Origin: Streptomyces griseus
GTDB lineage: Bacteria > Actinomycetota > Actinomycetes > Streptomycetales > Streptomycetaceae
Length of the DNA: 64,000 nucleotides
Direction: 5' to 3'
Assembly: GCF_900460065.1 (NCBI RefSeq)
Contig: NZ_UAVD01000029.1
Location: 496,001-560,000, forward strand
The notes beneath the pieces were generated by a model. That model saw only the letters and a program-made list of their open reading frames with translations, ran no database searches and was not told the DNA's origin. Positions 51,102 through 60,237 of this stretch are shown here, one piece after another (position 1 is the stretch's first letter; each line of letters begins with the position of its first letter). The position numbers and the translations under genes were made by a program.

Positions 51102-52601
51102 ATGCCCGATACGCCGGAGCGAGCCGCCGCGCCCGGTCGCGAGGCGGGTACCGTCCTGCCCGCCGCACCGGACCTCCTGCCCGAGGCGCTCGCGGACGCC
51201 CGGTCGCCGCGTGCTCCGGAGCTCTCCCCGTACGTTCCGGAGCGCCCGTTCCCGTGGAACGGCCCCGTAACTCCCTACGCCGGCGAGCCCGGGACCGCGA
51301 TCGACCTGGACCGTGTGCTGCGGCTCTCGCTGGCCGCGCCCGCAGGCACACCGGGCCGGCTGCGTCCCGTCCCCTCGGCGGGTGCTCTGCACCCGGTGCG
51401 CGCCCATCTGCTGCTCGGCTCGGGATGTTCGCTGCCGCCCGGACGTTACGTCTACGACCCGCGCGCCCACCGCGCCCACCGGCGCGGTCCGGCCCCCGAC
51501 GGTATACCCCCGGGAGCTCTCGCCGTCCTCACCGTGGCCGCGTCCCGTACCGTCGCCCACTACGGCCACCGGGCCTGGCCGCTGCTGCTCCTCGACACGG
51601 GGCATGCCGCCGCCGCCCTCGCGCTGGCCGGGGCCACGACCGCCGACGTGCTGGTCTCCCTCGACGCGGACGGCCCCCTCCTGTCCGCCGCGGCCGGACT
51701 CCCCGAGGCCCCGGAGTGGCAGGACGTCTGGCCCGGCACCGAGCCGGAACTACCGCTCGCGGCCGTACGGTTGACGCATCCGGGCAGTCCCGTCGAAGCC
51801 GGACCGCCGCTGAGCGCCTGGGCTGCTCGGTCCCGCGCCTCAGCCCCGACGCCACAACCCGGCGCCGATGCCACCCCGCCCCGTGGACTCGCCGCGGCAC
51901 GGCACCTGTTGCACCACATCGCCGCAGTGCGTGGGCGACCCGACGGCACCTGGCACCCGGCCCCGCGCACCGGAGAGCCGACCGACCAGGATCTCCTGAC
52001 GCGCCGGAGCGCCCCGCCCGAGGACCTGAACCGGCCGCCCGAGAAGGAGCTGCTGTCTCGGATCCTGGCCACCGCGGAGAGGGTGCTGCCGGAGGGGCCC
52101 GCCTGGACCGTGGCCCTGGGCGGCGCCACCCCGGGCCTGTACGCCGCGGCTCCCGGCAGGCCGGGCCTCGCCGTCCGCGCCGTGGGCGACGCGCGTCCCA
52201 CCCTCGCCCACTGGGCCGCGGGCCAGCACTGGATCGGTACCGCAGGCGCGGTGCTCCTGGCCCACGGGTGCCCCGAGGACGCCCCCCGGGCCACCGTCCG
52301 CAGCAGCCACCTCGCCGCCGGATACGCGGTCGGCGCGGCCCAGGCGCACGCCACCGCACTGGGCCTGCGCTCGCGCCCCATCGGCTCCTGGCAACAGGCC
52401 GACCTGGGCGCGGCCCTCGGCGGCACCCCTGGACGCGAATGGATCGTGCACGGCCTGGCCCTCGGCGCACCCCCGACGACAGCAGCCACCCCAGCCACGA
52501 CAGCGGCCACGGCCGCCGCCACTTCAGCCCCCGCAGCGACCACCCCACCCACGGCATCCGCCGCCCCCGCGACCCCGCCCGGCGAGGAAGAACGCCCATG
52601 A
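51102..52601 (+). CDS. SagB-type FMN-dependent azoline dehydrogenase
   Basis: 499-aa nitroreductase-fold protein with two halves. The first has PFPWNGPVTPYAG, LRPVPSAGALHPVRAHLL and GRYVYDPRAHRAH, typical SagB flavin-binding segments; the second half repeats a nitroreductase-like pattern less clearly. It would oxidise azolines to azoles. A Thr/Ala/Pro-rich tail of about 50 residues closes the protein. ATG 51102 has AAGGAG 9 nt upstream; the stop overlaps the ABC transporter start (ATGA). Confidence 0.86.
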   Translation: MPDTPERAAAPGREAGTVLPAAPDLLPEALADARSPRAPELSPYVPERPFPWNGPVTPYAGEPGTAIDLDRVLRLSLAAPAGTPGRLRPVPSAGALHPVRAHLLLGSGCSLPPGRYVYDPRAHRAHRRGPAPDGIPPGALAVLTVAASRTVAHYGHRAWPLLLLDTGHAAAALALAGATTADVLVSLDADGPLLSAAAGLPEAPEWQDVWPGTEPELPLAAVRLTHPGSPVEAGPPLSAWAARSRASAPTPQPGADATPPRGLAAARHLLHHIAAVRGRPDGTWHPAPRTGEPTDQDLLTRRSAPPEDLNRPPEKELLSRILATAERVLPEGPAWTVALGGATPGLYAAAPGRPGLAVRAVGDARPTLAHWAAGQHWIGTAGAVLLAHGCPEDAPRATVRSSHLAAGYAVGAAQAHATALGLRSRPIGSWQQADLGAALGGTPGREWIVHGLALGAPPTTAATPATTAATAAATSAPAATTPPTASAAPATPPGEEERP

Positions 52602-54337
52602 TGCTCCACCCCGAACTCCTGCGGGCCGCGAAGACCGCGCGCCGCCCGCTCGGCCTCGCCACCGCACTGCTCGCGGCCGTCACCGCCACCCACCTGGCCC
52701 AGGCGGTCCTGCTCGCCCTCGTGCTCGCCCGGATCGCCCGGGGCGAGACGGCCGCCCTCGCCCCGCTGCTCACCGCCGTCATCGCCGTCGTCCTGGTCCG
52801 TGCCGGACTCGGCCGCGCCCAGCGCCTGACCGCCGTCACGGCGGGAGCCGCCGTACGGATCGGGCTGCGCGACACCCTCCTGGAGCGCCTCGGCGCCCTC
52901 GGCCCCACCGCGATCACGGGTGCGCGCGCCGGAGCCGTGCGCGCCACGCTGGTGGACGGGGTCGAGGGCGTCGACGCGTACGTCTCGCGCTATCTGCCCC
53001 AAGCACTCATCACCTGCGCCGTCCCCCCGCTGCTGCTCGTCGCCGTCGCCCTCGTCGAGCCGTACGCGGCCCTCGCCCTCGGCCCCGCCCTGCTGCTCGC
53101 CCTGTTCGGGCCGCGCTGGTGGGACCGGCTCCTCGCGCGGCGGGGCAAGGAGCACTGGGACTCCTACGAAGCCCTCGCCGCCGACTACCTGGAGGCGCTC
53201 CAGGGGATGCCGACCCTCCGCGCCACCGGTGCGGTGGGCCGCGCACGGGAGCGGCTGGAGCGCCGGTCGACCGCCCTGCACCGGAGCACCGTCGCCAAAC
53301 TCCGGGTCTCGCTCGTCGACACCGGCCTCACCGACCTGGCCGTCCAGGGCGGCACGGCCGCCGCCGTCCTCGTGGCGTGTTCGTCGGCGGCCACCGGCCG
53401 TACCGCCGCCACCGGCACCTACCTCCTGCTCCTCCTCGCCTCCGAGTGCTTCCGCCCCGTACGCGACCTCTCCCGCGAGTGGCACGCGGGCTACCTGGGA
53501 GTGTCCGCGGCCGACGGGATCGCCGCCCTGCGCACCGCCGAGGCCACCGTGCCCGACCGGGGCGCCCTGGCCGCCGCCTGGGAAAACCCGCCCGAAATCC
53601 GTTTCCAGGACGTGCGCTTCACCCACCCGGGGAGCATGCGCCCCGCCCTCGACGGCGTCACCTTCACCGCCGCCGCCGGGCGCACCACCGCCGTCGTCGG
53701 CCCGTCCGGGGCGGGCAAGTCGACCCTGCTGAGCCTCCTGCTGCGGCAGCGCGACCCGGACAGCGGCAGCCTCACCGTCGACGGGACGGCCACCGCGGCG
53801 TACACCCTCGCCTCACTGCGCCGCGGCATCGCCGTCGTCTCGCAGGACACCTACCTCTTCCACGCCACCATCGCGGAGAACCTGCGGATCGCCCGCCCGG
53901 CGGCCACCGAGGAACAACTGCGCGCCGCCGCCCGCACCGCCGGGATCGACCAGGAGATCTCCCGGCTGCCGGACGGATACGCCACCCTCGTCGGCGAACG
54001 CGGCGCGACGCTCTCCGGCGGACAGCGCCAACGGCTCGCCCTGGCCCGGGCGTTGCTGGCCGACGCCCCCGTGCTGATCCTGGACGAGGCGACCAGCGCG
54101 GTCGACGAACGCGGCCAGGCCCGCATCGTGCGGGAACTGTCGGCGGCCGGCCGGGGACGCACCTGCGTCGTCGTCGCCCACCGCCTCGACGCCGTACGCC
54201 ACGCCGACCACATCGTCGTCCTCGACGCGGGCCGAGTCGCCGATGCGGGCGACCACACCACCCTGCTCGCGGGCGGCGGCGTGTACGCCTCGCTCGTCGC
54301 CGCCGGACGCACCGCACAGGAGGACCACGCCGCATGA
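52598..54337 (+). CDS. ABC exporter half-transporter, first (CydD-like)
   Basis: 579-aa fusion of a six-helix ABC membrane domain and an ATPase: Walker A GPSGAGKST, signature LSGGQRQR, Walker B VLILDEATS, H-loop VVAHRLDA. Sequence style is CydD-like. It probably pairs with the following half-transporter to export the modified peptide. ATG 52598 overlaps the SagB stop and an ATGA overlap links it to the next gene. Confidence 0.92.
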   Translation: MMLHPELLRAAKTARRPLGLATALLAAVTATHLAQAVLLALVLARIARGETAALAPLLTAVIAVVLVRAGLGRAQRLTAVTAGAAVRIGLRDTLLERLGALGPTAITGARAGAVRATLVDGVEGVDAYVSRYLPQALITCAVPPLLLVAVALVEPYAALALGPALLLALFGPRWWDRLLARRGKEHWDSYEALAADYLEALQGMPTLRATGAVGRARERLERRSTALHRSTVAKLRVSLVDTGLTDLAVQGGTAAAVLVACSSAATGRTAATGTYLLLLLASECFRPVRDLSREWHAGYLGVSAADGIAALRTAEATVPDRGALAAAWENPPEIRFQDVRFTHPGSMRPALDGVTFTAAAGRTTAVVGPSGAGKSTLLSLLLRQRDPDSGSLTVDGTATAAYTLASLRRGIAVVSQDTYLFHATIAENLRIARPAATEEQLRAAARTAGIDQEISRLPDGYATLVGERGATLSGGQRQRLALARALLADAPVLILDEATSAVDERGQARIVRELSAAGRGRTCVVVAHRLDAVRHADHIVVLDAGRVADAGDHTTLLAGGGVYASLVAAGRTAQEDHAA

Positions 54338-56136
54338 CCCCCACCACGGCCCCGGCGGAGCCGGCGCGTCCCCCCGGCCCCGCCGCCACCGACGACGCCG
54401 CGACCGGCGCCCTGCGCTCGCTGCTCCCGGTCCTCGGCGCGCACCGCGCCACCGTCCTGCGCACCTGCCTGGCCGCCCTGGTCGACCAGGCGGCCCTGGT
54501 CGCCCTCGTGACCCTGGCCGCGCACACGGTGGGCACGGCGGTCACGGAGCACCGCCCGCCCGCCCAGGGAACCGTCGCCGTCCTGATCGGGCTCGTCCTC
54601 CTCCGGGCGCTGGCCACCTGGCGGGAGATGGACCTCTCGCACGACCTCGCCTACCGGGTCCTCGCCGAACTGCGCGTCCGGGTCTTCGACGGGCTGGCCC
54701 GCAGCGCCCCCGCCCGGATCGCGGGCCGGCGCAGCGGCGACCTCGCGGCCACCGCCCTCGGGGACGTCGAGGCACTGGAGTTCTTCTACGCCCACGCCAT
54801 CGCCCAACTCCTCGCCTCCGGCGTGGTCTTCGCGGTGTCGGCCGCCGTGCTGGCGGCCCTCGGGCCCTGGCTGCTGCTCGCCGTCGTGCCCGCCGCGCTC
54901 CTGCTGATCTGGTCGCCGCTGTTCGAGGCGCGCGGACGGGCCGAACGCGGGGCGCGTACCCGGAGCGCGCTCGCCGAGGTGTCGTCCGAGACCGTGGAGA
55001 GCGTCGACGGACTGCGTGAACTCCTGATGACGGGGGCGCTGAACCGCAGGCGGGCCCGGCTCCGGTCCGCCGGACGCCGGCTCGCCCGCGCCCAGCGCGC
55101 CGAACAGTCCTGGGAGACCGGTGCGGGAGCCACCCGCGACCTGCTGGTCGTCGCCGCCGTCATCGGGGTCGTCGCCGCCGCCGCCCACGCGGCCTCCGCC
55201 GGACGACTGGACGGGGCGTGGGCCCCGGCCGCCATGGCGCTCGCCCTGGGAGCCCTGGCCCCGGTCGCCGAATCGGCGGCCGCACTCGGCCGGGCCGGAG
55301 GTCTGCGCGCCGCCGCCGCACGGGTCCGGGCCGCGTTGCACGCACCCGCCGGAGCCCCCGCCCCCGCCGACCCCCGCCCCGTACCGCCGGGACCGCTCGG
55401 TCTGCGGCTGCGCGGAGTCCGGTTCGGCTACGGGGGAGCGGCCGTGCTCGACGGCCTCGACCTGACCGTCCGGCCGGGGGAGACCGTGGCCCTCGTCGGA
55501 GCCTCCGGGGCGGGCAAGTCGACCTGCGCCCACCTCCTGGCGCGCTACTGGGACCCGCAGGCCGGCGCGGTGGAGCTGGTGCCCGAGGCCCCGGCCCACC
55601 CCGTGGACCTGCGGGACCTCACCGACGAGGACCTCCGCGCCGCCGTGTCCGTGGTGGGGCAGGAAGCCCCGCTCTTCCACGGCACCCTCGCCGAGAACCT
55701 CCGCCTGGGCAGTCCGGACGCCACGGCGGACGGACTGGCCGCGGTGACCCGGATCTGCGGCGTCGACCCCGTCACCGACACCCTGCCCGACGGCCCGGAC
55801 ACCGCCGTCGGCGAGCGCGGCGCGACCCTGTCCGGCGGCCAGCGCGCCCGGGTGGCCCTGGCCCGGGGGCTGCTGAGCGACCCGCGCGTACTCGTCCTGG
55901 ACGAGACCACGGCCCATCTGGACCACCGGGGCGACGCGGAGCTGGCCCGGGCCCTCGCCGCCGACTCCGCCACCCGGACGACCCTGGTCATCGCCCACCG
56001 CCCGGCCACGGTCCGCAGGGCCGACCGGATCGCGGTCCTGGACGGCGGGCGCATCGTCGAGGAGGGCACCTGGGACGAGCTGATCCGGGCGGGCGGCCCG
56101 CTGACCCGCCTCTTCGCCCGCGAGGGGGGTCCTTGA
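54334..56136 (+). CDS. ABC exporter half-transporter, second (CydC-like)
   Basis: 600-aa ABC membrane/ATPase fusion: Walker A GASGAGKST, signature LSGGQRARV, Walker B VLVLDETTA, H-loop VIAHRPAT. It forms a likely heterodimer with the preceding gene and ends the plus-strand RiPP operon, converging with the phosphatase gene 43 nt downstream. Export of the product would complete a secretion and re-uptake cycle with the FecCD importer. Confidence 0.92.
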   Translation: MTPTTAPAEPARPPGPAATDDAATGALRSLLPVLGAHRATVLRTCLAALVDQAALVALVTLAAHTVGTAVTEHRPPAQGTVAVLIGLVLLRALATWREMDLSHDLAYRVLAELRVRVFDGLARSAPARIAGRRSGDLAATALGDVEALEFFYAHAIAQLLASGVVFAVSAAVLAALGPWLLLAVVPAALLLIWSPLFEARGRAERGARTRSALAEVSSETVESVDGLRELLMTGALNRRRARLRSAGRRLARAQRAEQSWETGAGATRDLLVVAAVIGVVAAAAHAASAGRLDGAWAPAAMALALGALAPVAESAAALGRAGGLRAAAARVRAALHAPAGAPAPADPRPVPPGPLGLRLRGVRFGYGGAAVLDGLDLTVRPGETVALVGASGAGKSTCAHLLARYWDPQAGAVELVPEAPAHPVDLRDLTDEDLRAAVSVVGQEAPLFHGTLAENLRLGSPDATADGLAAVTRICGVDPVTDTLPDGPDTAVGERGATLSGGQRARVALARGLLSDPRVLVLDETTAHLDHRGDAELARALAADSATRTTLVIAHRPATVRRADRIAVLDGGRIVEEGTWDELIRAGGPLTRLFAREGGP

Positions 56137-56179
56137 AGGCGGTCCCGGGGGTGCCGGGCGCCCCGTGGGGCGGGCCGGA

Positions 56180-58645
56180 TCAGGGGAGAGGCTGCTCCGC
56201 CCAGATGATCTTCCCCCGGGGGGTGTAGCGCGTGCCCCATCGATGGGCGAGCTGAGCGACCAGGAACAGCCCGCGCCCGCCCTCGTCCGTCGTCCTGGCG
56301 TGCCGCAGCCGCGGCGAGGTGTTGCTGGCGTCGGACACCTCGCAGGTCAGCGCCGACTGGAACAGCAGCCGCAGCCGTACCGGCCCCTCGCCGTACCGGA
56401 TCGCGTTGGTCACGAGTTCGCTCACGATCAGCTCCGTCGTCATCGACAGCTCCGCGAGCCCCCACGCCTCCAGCCGGCGCGAGACCTTCGCCCGGGTCTC
56501 GCCGACCGCCGCGGGGTCCACGGGCACGTCCCACGAGACCAGGTGCTCGGGGCTCAGGCGGTGCGTCCGGGCGAGGAGGAACGCGATGTCGTCCGGCTGC
56601 GGCACGGGCACCAGCTCCCCGACCACGGCCGGACACAGCTCGTCCAGCGGCACCCCGGCCCGCGACAGCGCCCGGCCGAGCCGCTCCATGCCGCGTTCGA
56701 GGTCCTTGTCGGCCCCCTCGATGAGCCCGTCGGTGTAGAGGCCGAGGAGGCTTCCCTCGGGCAGCTCGATCTCCAGGGCCTCGAAGGGCAGCCCGCCGAG
56801 TCCCAGGGGCGGCCCCGAGGGCAGGTCGGGGAAGTGGACCCCGTCGTCCGGCGTGACGATCACCGGCGGCGGGTGACCGGCCCGCGCCATCGTGCAGCAG
56901 CCGTTCGACGGATCGTAGACGGCGTACAGACAGGTGGCCCCCACCACCGTCGTCCCGCCCCGCTCCGCCGGTCCCCCCGCGCCCTCCTCCTCGCTGAGCC
57001 GCAGGACCAGATCGTCCAGGCGGGCCAGCAGCTCGTCCGGGGGAAGGTCCATGTCGGCCAGCGTCTGCACGGCGGTGCGCAGCCGTCCCATGGTCGCGGC
57101 GGCCCCGATGCCGTGCCCGACGACATCGCCGATGACCAGGCCCACCCGGGCCCCGGACAGCGGGATCACGTCGAACCAGTCGCCGCCCACCCCGTCCTTG
57201 GCGTCCGCCGGAAGGTACGACGACGCCACGTCCAGCGCCGTCCCACCGCGCAGCGTGTGCGGCAGCAGGCTCCGCTGGAGCACCAGCGCCGCGGTGTGCT
57301 CCCGGGTGTAGCGGCGGGCGTTGTCCACGCACACGGCCGCGCGCGCCACCAGCTCCCTGGCGGGCGCCACGTCGTCCTCGTCGAACGGCACCGGATTCCG
57401 CGACCGCATGAAGGTGGTCAGCCCCAGCACGGTGTCGCGCGCCCGCATCGGCACGGAGATCAACGAGTGCAGCCCGAACTCCCTGAGCCGGGCGGCCCGT
57501 GCCGGCTGCTCCACCGTCCACCCGTGGCTGTCCGGGTCGAGCGCCGGGAGCAGGACCGGGTCGCCGTCGAGGAGGAAGTGCGCGTCGTGCGGCGGCGGGA
57601 CGAAGTCGACCGTCTCCCCGACCCGTACGACCGCTTCCGGGCAGCCCTCCCGCACCGAGCTCATGCCCGCCCGGCGCATGGCCGGCCGCTCGCCCTCGGC
57701 GGGCGCCACCGCCCCCCGCCGGTCGCCGCCGAACGGGTTCTCCAGCAGGTCGACGAAGACGAAGTCGGCGAACCGGGGCACCGCGAAGTCGGCGAGTTCC
57801 TGCGCCGTGCGCTGTACGTCCAAGGTGCTGCCGATGCTCGCCCCGGCCTCGTTCACCAGCGAGAGCAGCCGACGCGCGTTCCACCGGTCGGTGACGTCGA
57901 GGACCATGTAGCCGACGCCGATCCGCCGGTCGCGGGCGTCGGCGAGCGGGAAGAACGAGCTGGCGTACGCCCGGCGGCGGTGCGGATCGGCCCAGCTCCA
58001 GCCCAGGTACTCGTAGTCCGTGATCGCCTCGCCGGTCGACAGGACCTGCCGCATCAGCCGCTCGATGGGCGCCGCCAGCGCCTCGGGCAGCACGTCGCCC
58101 GGCCGCCGCCCCAGACGCTGCTCCCGGGGCACGCCGCCGAACCGTTCCAGGGTGTCGTTCAGCCAGAGATAGCGCAGCTCGGGATCGAGCACCGCCATTC
58201 CCACCGGCGACCGGGTCAGGAAGTCGTCCAGCACGGACCCGCGCATCGTCCAGTGCGGGGTGAGCTCCCGCCCGGACACCAGGAAGCCCTCCCGCCCGGC
58301 GATCAGGAACGAGGCGGTGACCCGTACGTCGATGTCCAGCGACCGGCCGTCCCGGGCCCGCAGGGGGACCAGCCCGCTCCACCCCGAACCGGCCCGGCAG
58401 CGGGCGGCCACCGCGGCCGTGCGCCGGGCGTCCGGGGGCCCCGCGAGCAGCTGGGAGGCGGACCGGCCGACCACCTCGGCCGCCGGATACCCGAGCAGTG
58501 CCTCGGCCCCGCGGGTCCAGCCGATGACCGTGCCGTCCCCGGCGATCACCGCCGCGGCACCGTCGGTCGTCCGCACCGGTTCCCGCCCGTCCCCGGAGGG
58601 CAGCGGGCCGGGCTCCGCCGGGGAGCCCTCGTCGGCGGATGCCAT
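56180..58645 (-). CDS. PAS-PAS-GAF-SpoIIE phosphatase with HATPase domain
   Basis: 821-aa cytoplasmic sensor. In order: two PAS domains (about 25-250, with VIGWTRGAEALLGYPAAEVV), a GAF domain (~270-460), a PP2C/SpoIIE phosphatase (~470-690, with GGDWFDVIPL and VIGDVVGHGIGAAATMGRLR), and an anti-sigma-factor-like HATPase (~700-821, SELVTNAIRYGEGP, DEGGRGLFLV). Such fused proteins are abundant in Streptomyces and regulate anti-anti-sigma factors in stress or development. The start has GAGGTG just upstream. Confidence 0.94.
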   Translation of the reverse strand: MASADEGSPAEPGPLPSGDGREPVRTTDGAAAVIAGDGTVIGWTRGAEALLGYPAAEVVGRSASQLLAGPPDARRTAAVAARCRAGSGWSGLVPLRARDGRSLDIDVRVTASFLIAGREGFLVSGRELTPHWTMRGSVLDDFLTRSPVGMAVLDPELRYLWLNDTLERFGGVPREQRLGRRPGDVLPEALAAPIERLMRQVLSTGEAITDYEYLGWSWADPHRRRAYASSFFPLADARDRRIGVGYMVLDVTDRWNARRLLSLVNEAGASIGSTLDVQRTAQELADFAVPRFADFVFVDLLENPFGGDRRGAVAPAEGERPAMRRAGMSSVREGCPEAVVRVGETVDFVPPPHDAHFLLDGDPVLLPALDPDSHGWTVEQPARAARLREFGLHSLISVPMRARDTVLGLTTFMRSRNPVPFDEDDVAPARELVARAAVCVDNARRYTREHTAALVLQRSLLPHTLRGGTALDVASSYLPADAKDGVGGDWFDVIPLSGARVGLVIGDVVGHGIGAAATMGRLRTAVQTLADMDLPPDELLARLDDLVLRLSEEEGAGGPAERGGTTVVGATCLYAVYDPSNGCCTMARAGHPPPVIVTPDDGVHFPDLPSGPPLGLGGLPFEALEIELPEGSLLGLYTDGLIEGADKDLERGMERLGRALSRAGVPLDELCPAVVGELVPVPQPDDIAFLLARTHRLSPEHLVSWDVPVDPAAVGETRAKVSRRLEAWGLAELSMTTELIVSELVTNAIRYGEGPVRLRLLFQSALTCEVSDASNTSPRLRHARTTDEGGRGLFLVAQLAHRWGTRYTPRGKIIWAEQPLP

Positions 58646-58814
58646 TGCACCTCACCACCCTCTGTAGGTTTCCATGGTCGCTCGTCACCCCGGACCGCGC
58701 CCGGTGCGGGCTGTCCCTCGTTCGGCGGCGTGACGGAGCGGGCCGGGTCCGCGTTGGTGGGGGTGACGAGCGGTTGCTTGTCCACCTGCCCCGCGCTGGA
58801 CCCGTGTGGGTGGA

Positions 58815-58846
58815 CGGCTCCGGCCCCGACAGGAGGGCCGGAGCCG
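58815..58846. terminator. Hairpin terminator downstream of the GH26-like gene
   Basis: CGGCTCCGGCCC (58815-58826) pairs with GGGCCGGAGCCG (58835-58846) over an 8-nt loop, just past the minus-strand hydrolase stop. It separates that gene from the phosphatase gene. Confidence 0.75.
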
Positions 58847-58861
58847 TTTCCATGCCCGGGA

Positions 58862-60115
58862 TCAGTAACGGAAGCAGATCTCGCGCTCCCGCAGCCACGG
58901 GCCCAGCCAGTCGCCGAACGGGACCGGCACGCACCACTCACGGACGGTCGGCGCCCCGGCCGCCGGCTCCGTGGGTGCCGGCGGCGCCGGGGAAGGCGCC
59001 ACGGACGGCTCGACCGTCGGGGAGGGCGCCGGAACCGTCGGCGCTGCGGTGGGGGGAGGAGTGGGGGTGGGAGTCGGTGCCGGGCTGGGCGTGGGCGCGG
59101 CCGGCGCGGCCATCTCGGTCAGCATCGTCCGGAACACCCTGGAGGACCGCGGATTGCTCTTGCACTGCCAGACGCCGTGCGGGCAGTAGTCCGTCACCGT
59201 CTGGTACAGCGGCTTGTGCCGGTCGATCCACTCCAGCATCCGTCGCATGTACTCCGGGTTGTCGCCGTTGCGGAACAGCCCCCACTCCGGGAACGAGATG
59301 GGCTTGCCGTGCTCCGCGGCGAAGTCGACGTGCTTCTGGAGCCCGTACGGGTCGGTGACCTGGTCGTCGAAGGTCTCGCCGGGCGGCTGGTCGTAGGAGT
59401 CCATCCCGATGATGTCGACGACGTCGTCGCCCGGGTAGCACTCGGTCCACGGCACGGCGTCCCGGCCCCGGCTCGGCGTGAAGTCGAAGCGGAAGTCCTG
59501 GCCGGGCACCGCGCGCATCGCCGTGACGATCCGCTGCCAGTAGGCCTTCCACGACGCGGGATCGGGGCCGCACCGATGGGTGTACGTGGTGCCGTTCATC
59601 TCCCACCCGAGCACGATCACGGTGTCCGGAACACCCAGCTCCACCAGCCGCTCCGCGAGCCGGCTGAAGTGCTGGTCGTACTCCCCGGCCGCGCCCGCCC
59701 GCAGCAGGGTGCGGACCTCGGCGTCCGGGACCCGCTCCTCGTTGCGCTCCAGCATCGGCACGTTCAGGACGAACATCCGTGCCGGGTCCGCCTGTCTCCA
59801 GTCGGCCCAGGCGTCGAGGAAGTCGGGCGCCCCCTCGATGTTCACCCACAGATCGCCCGGCAGGTACGTGTGCCCCACCCGCAGCTCCGCCCCGCCCAGC
59901 CAGCGCGACAGCTCGGCCATCCTGCTGACCCCGGCGGGCCCGTAGTCCAGATACGCGCCGTGCGCCGTGCTGCTCGCGGCCCTCGGCGCCCCGGGGGCCG
60001 CGCCGTCGACGGAATCGGCGCCCGGTGGCGACTGACCCGCGATACCGCCACCCGCCAGGAGGCTGAGAGCAGCCGCCGCGATGCACGAAACGATGAGACG
60101 GCGCTTAGCCGGCAT
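58862..60115 (-). CDS. Secreted GH26-like glycoside hydrolase
   Basis: 417-aa protein with a signal peptide (about 1-27), a (beta/alpha)8 catalytic domain and a Pro/Thr/Ala-rich linker (about 320-385) before a short C-terminal segment. GH26 features: acid/base Glu in VLGWEMNGTTY, nucleophile Glu in SFPEWGLF, and IIGMDSYD between them. Members hydrolyse beta-mannans or beta-1,3-1,4-glucans outside the cell. The C-terminal segment (CVPVPFGDWLGPWLREREIC) carries two Cys and might be a small binding module. ATG 60115 has GGAGG 4 nt upstream. Confidence 0.85.
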   Translation of the reverse strand: MPAKRRLIVSCIAAAALSLLAGGGIAGQSPPGADSVDGAAPGAPRAASSTAHGAYLDYGPAGVSRMAELSRWLGGAELRVGHTYLPGDLWVNIEGAPDFLDAWADWRQADPARMFVLNVPMLERNEERVPDAEVRTLLRAGAAGEYDQHFSRLAERLVELGVPDTVIVLGWEMNGTTYTHRCGPDPASWKAYWQRIVTAMRAVPGQDFRFDFTPSRGRDAVPWTECYPGDDVVDIIGMDSYDQPPGETFDDQVTDPYGLQKHVDFAAEHGKPISFPEWGLFRNGDNPEYMRRMLEWIDRHKPLYQTVTDYCPHGVWQCKSNPRSSRVFRTMLTEMAAPAAPTPSPAPTPTPTPPPTAAPTVPAPSPTVEPSVAPSPAPPAPTEPAAGAPTVREWCVPVPFGDWLGPWLREREICFRY

Positions 60116-60237
60116 TACTCCTCCTGGCTGCGGTGAATTCCGGCCGGTTCGGCCCGATAGGGAGAGAATCGCATCATCGTGCACCCGGGGCATGCGCAGG
60201 AGTCCATTTATCGTATTCGGCGTTGCGGGCGTGCCGA

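Noticed and set aside
58930..59110. Pro/Thr-rich periodic sequence near the end of the GH26-like gene, looking like a DNA repeat
   Set aside because: It encodes an ordinary secreted-protein linker; periodicity comes from Pro-Ala-Pro-Thr codons.
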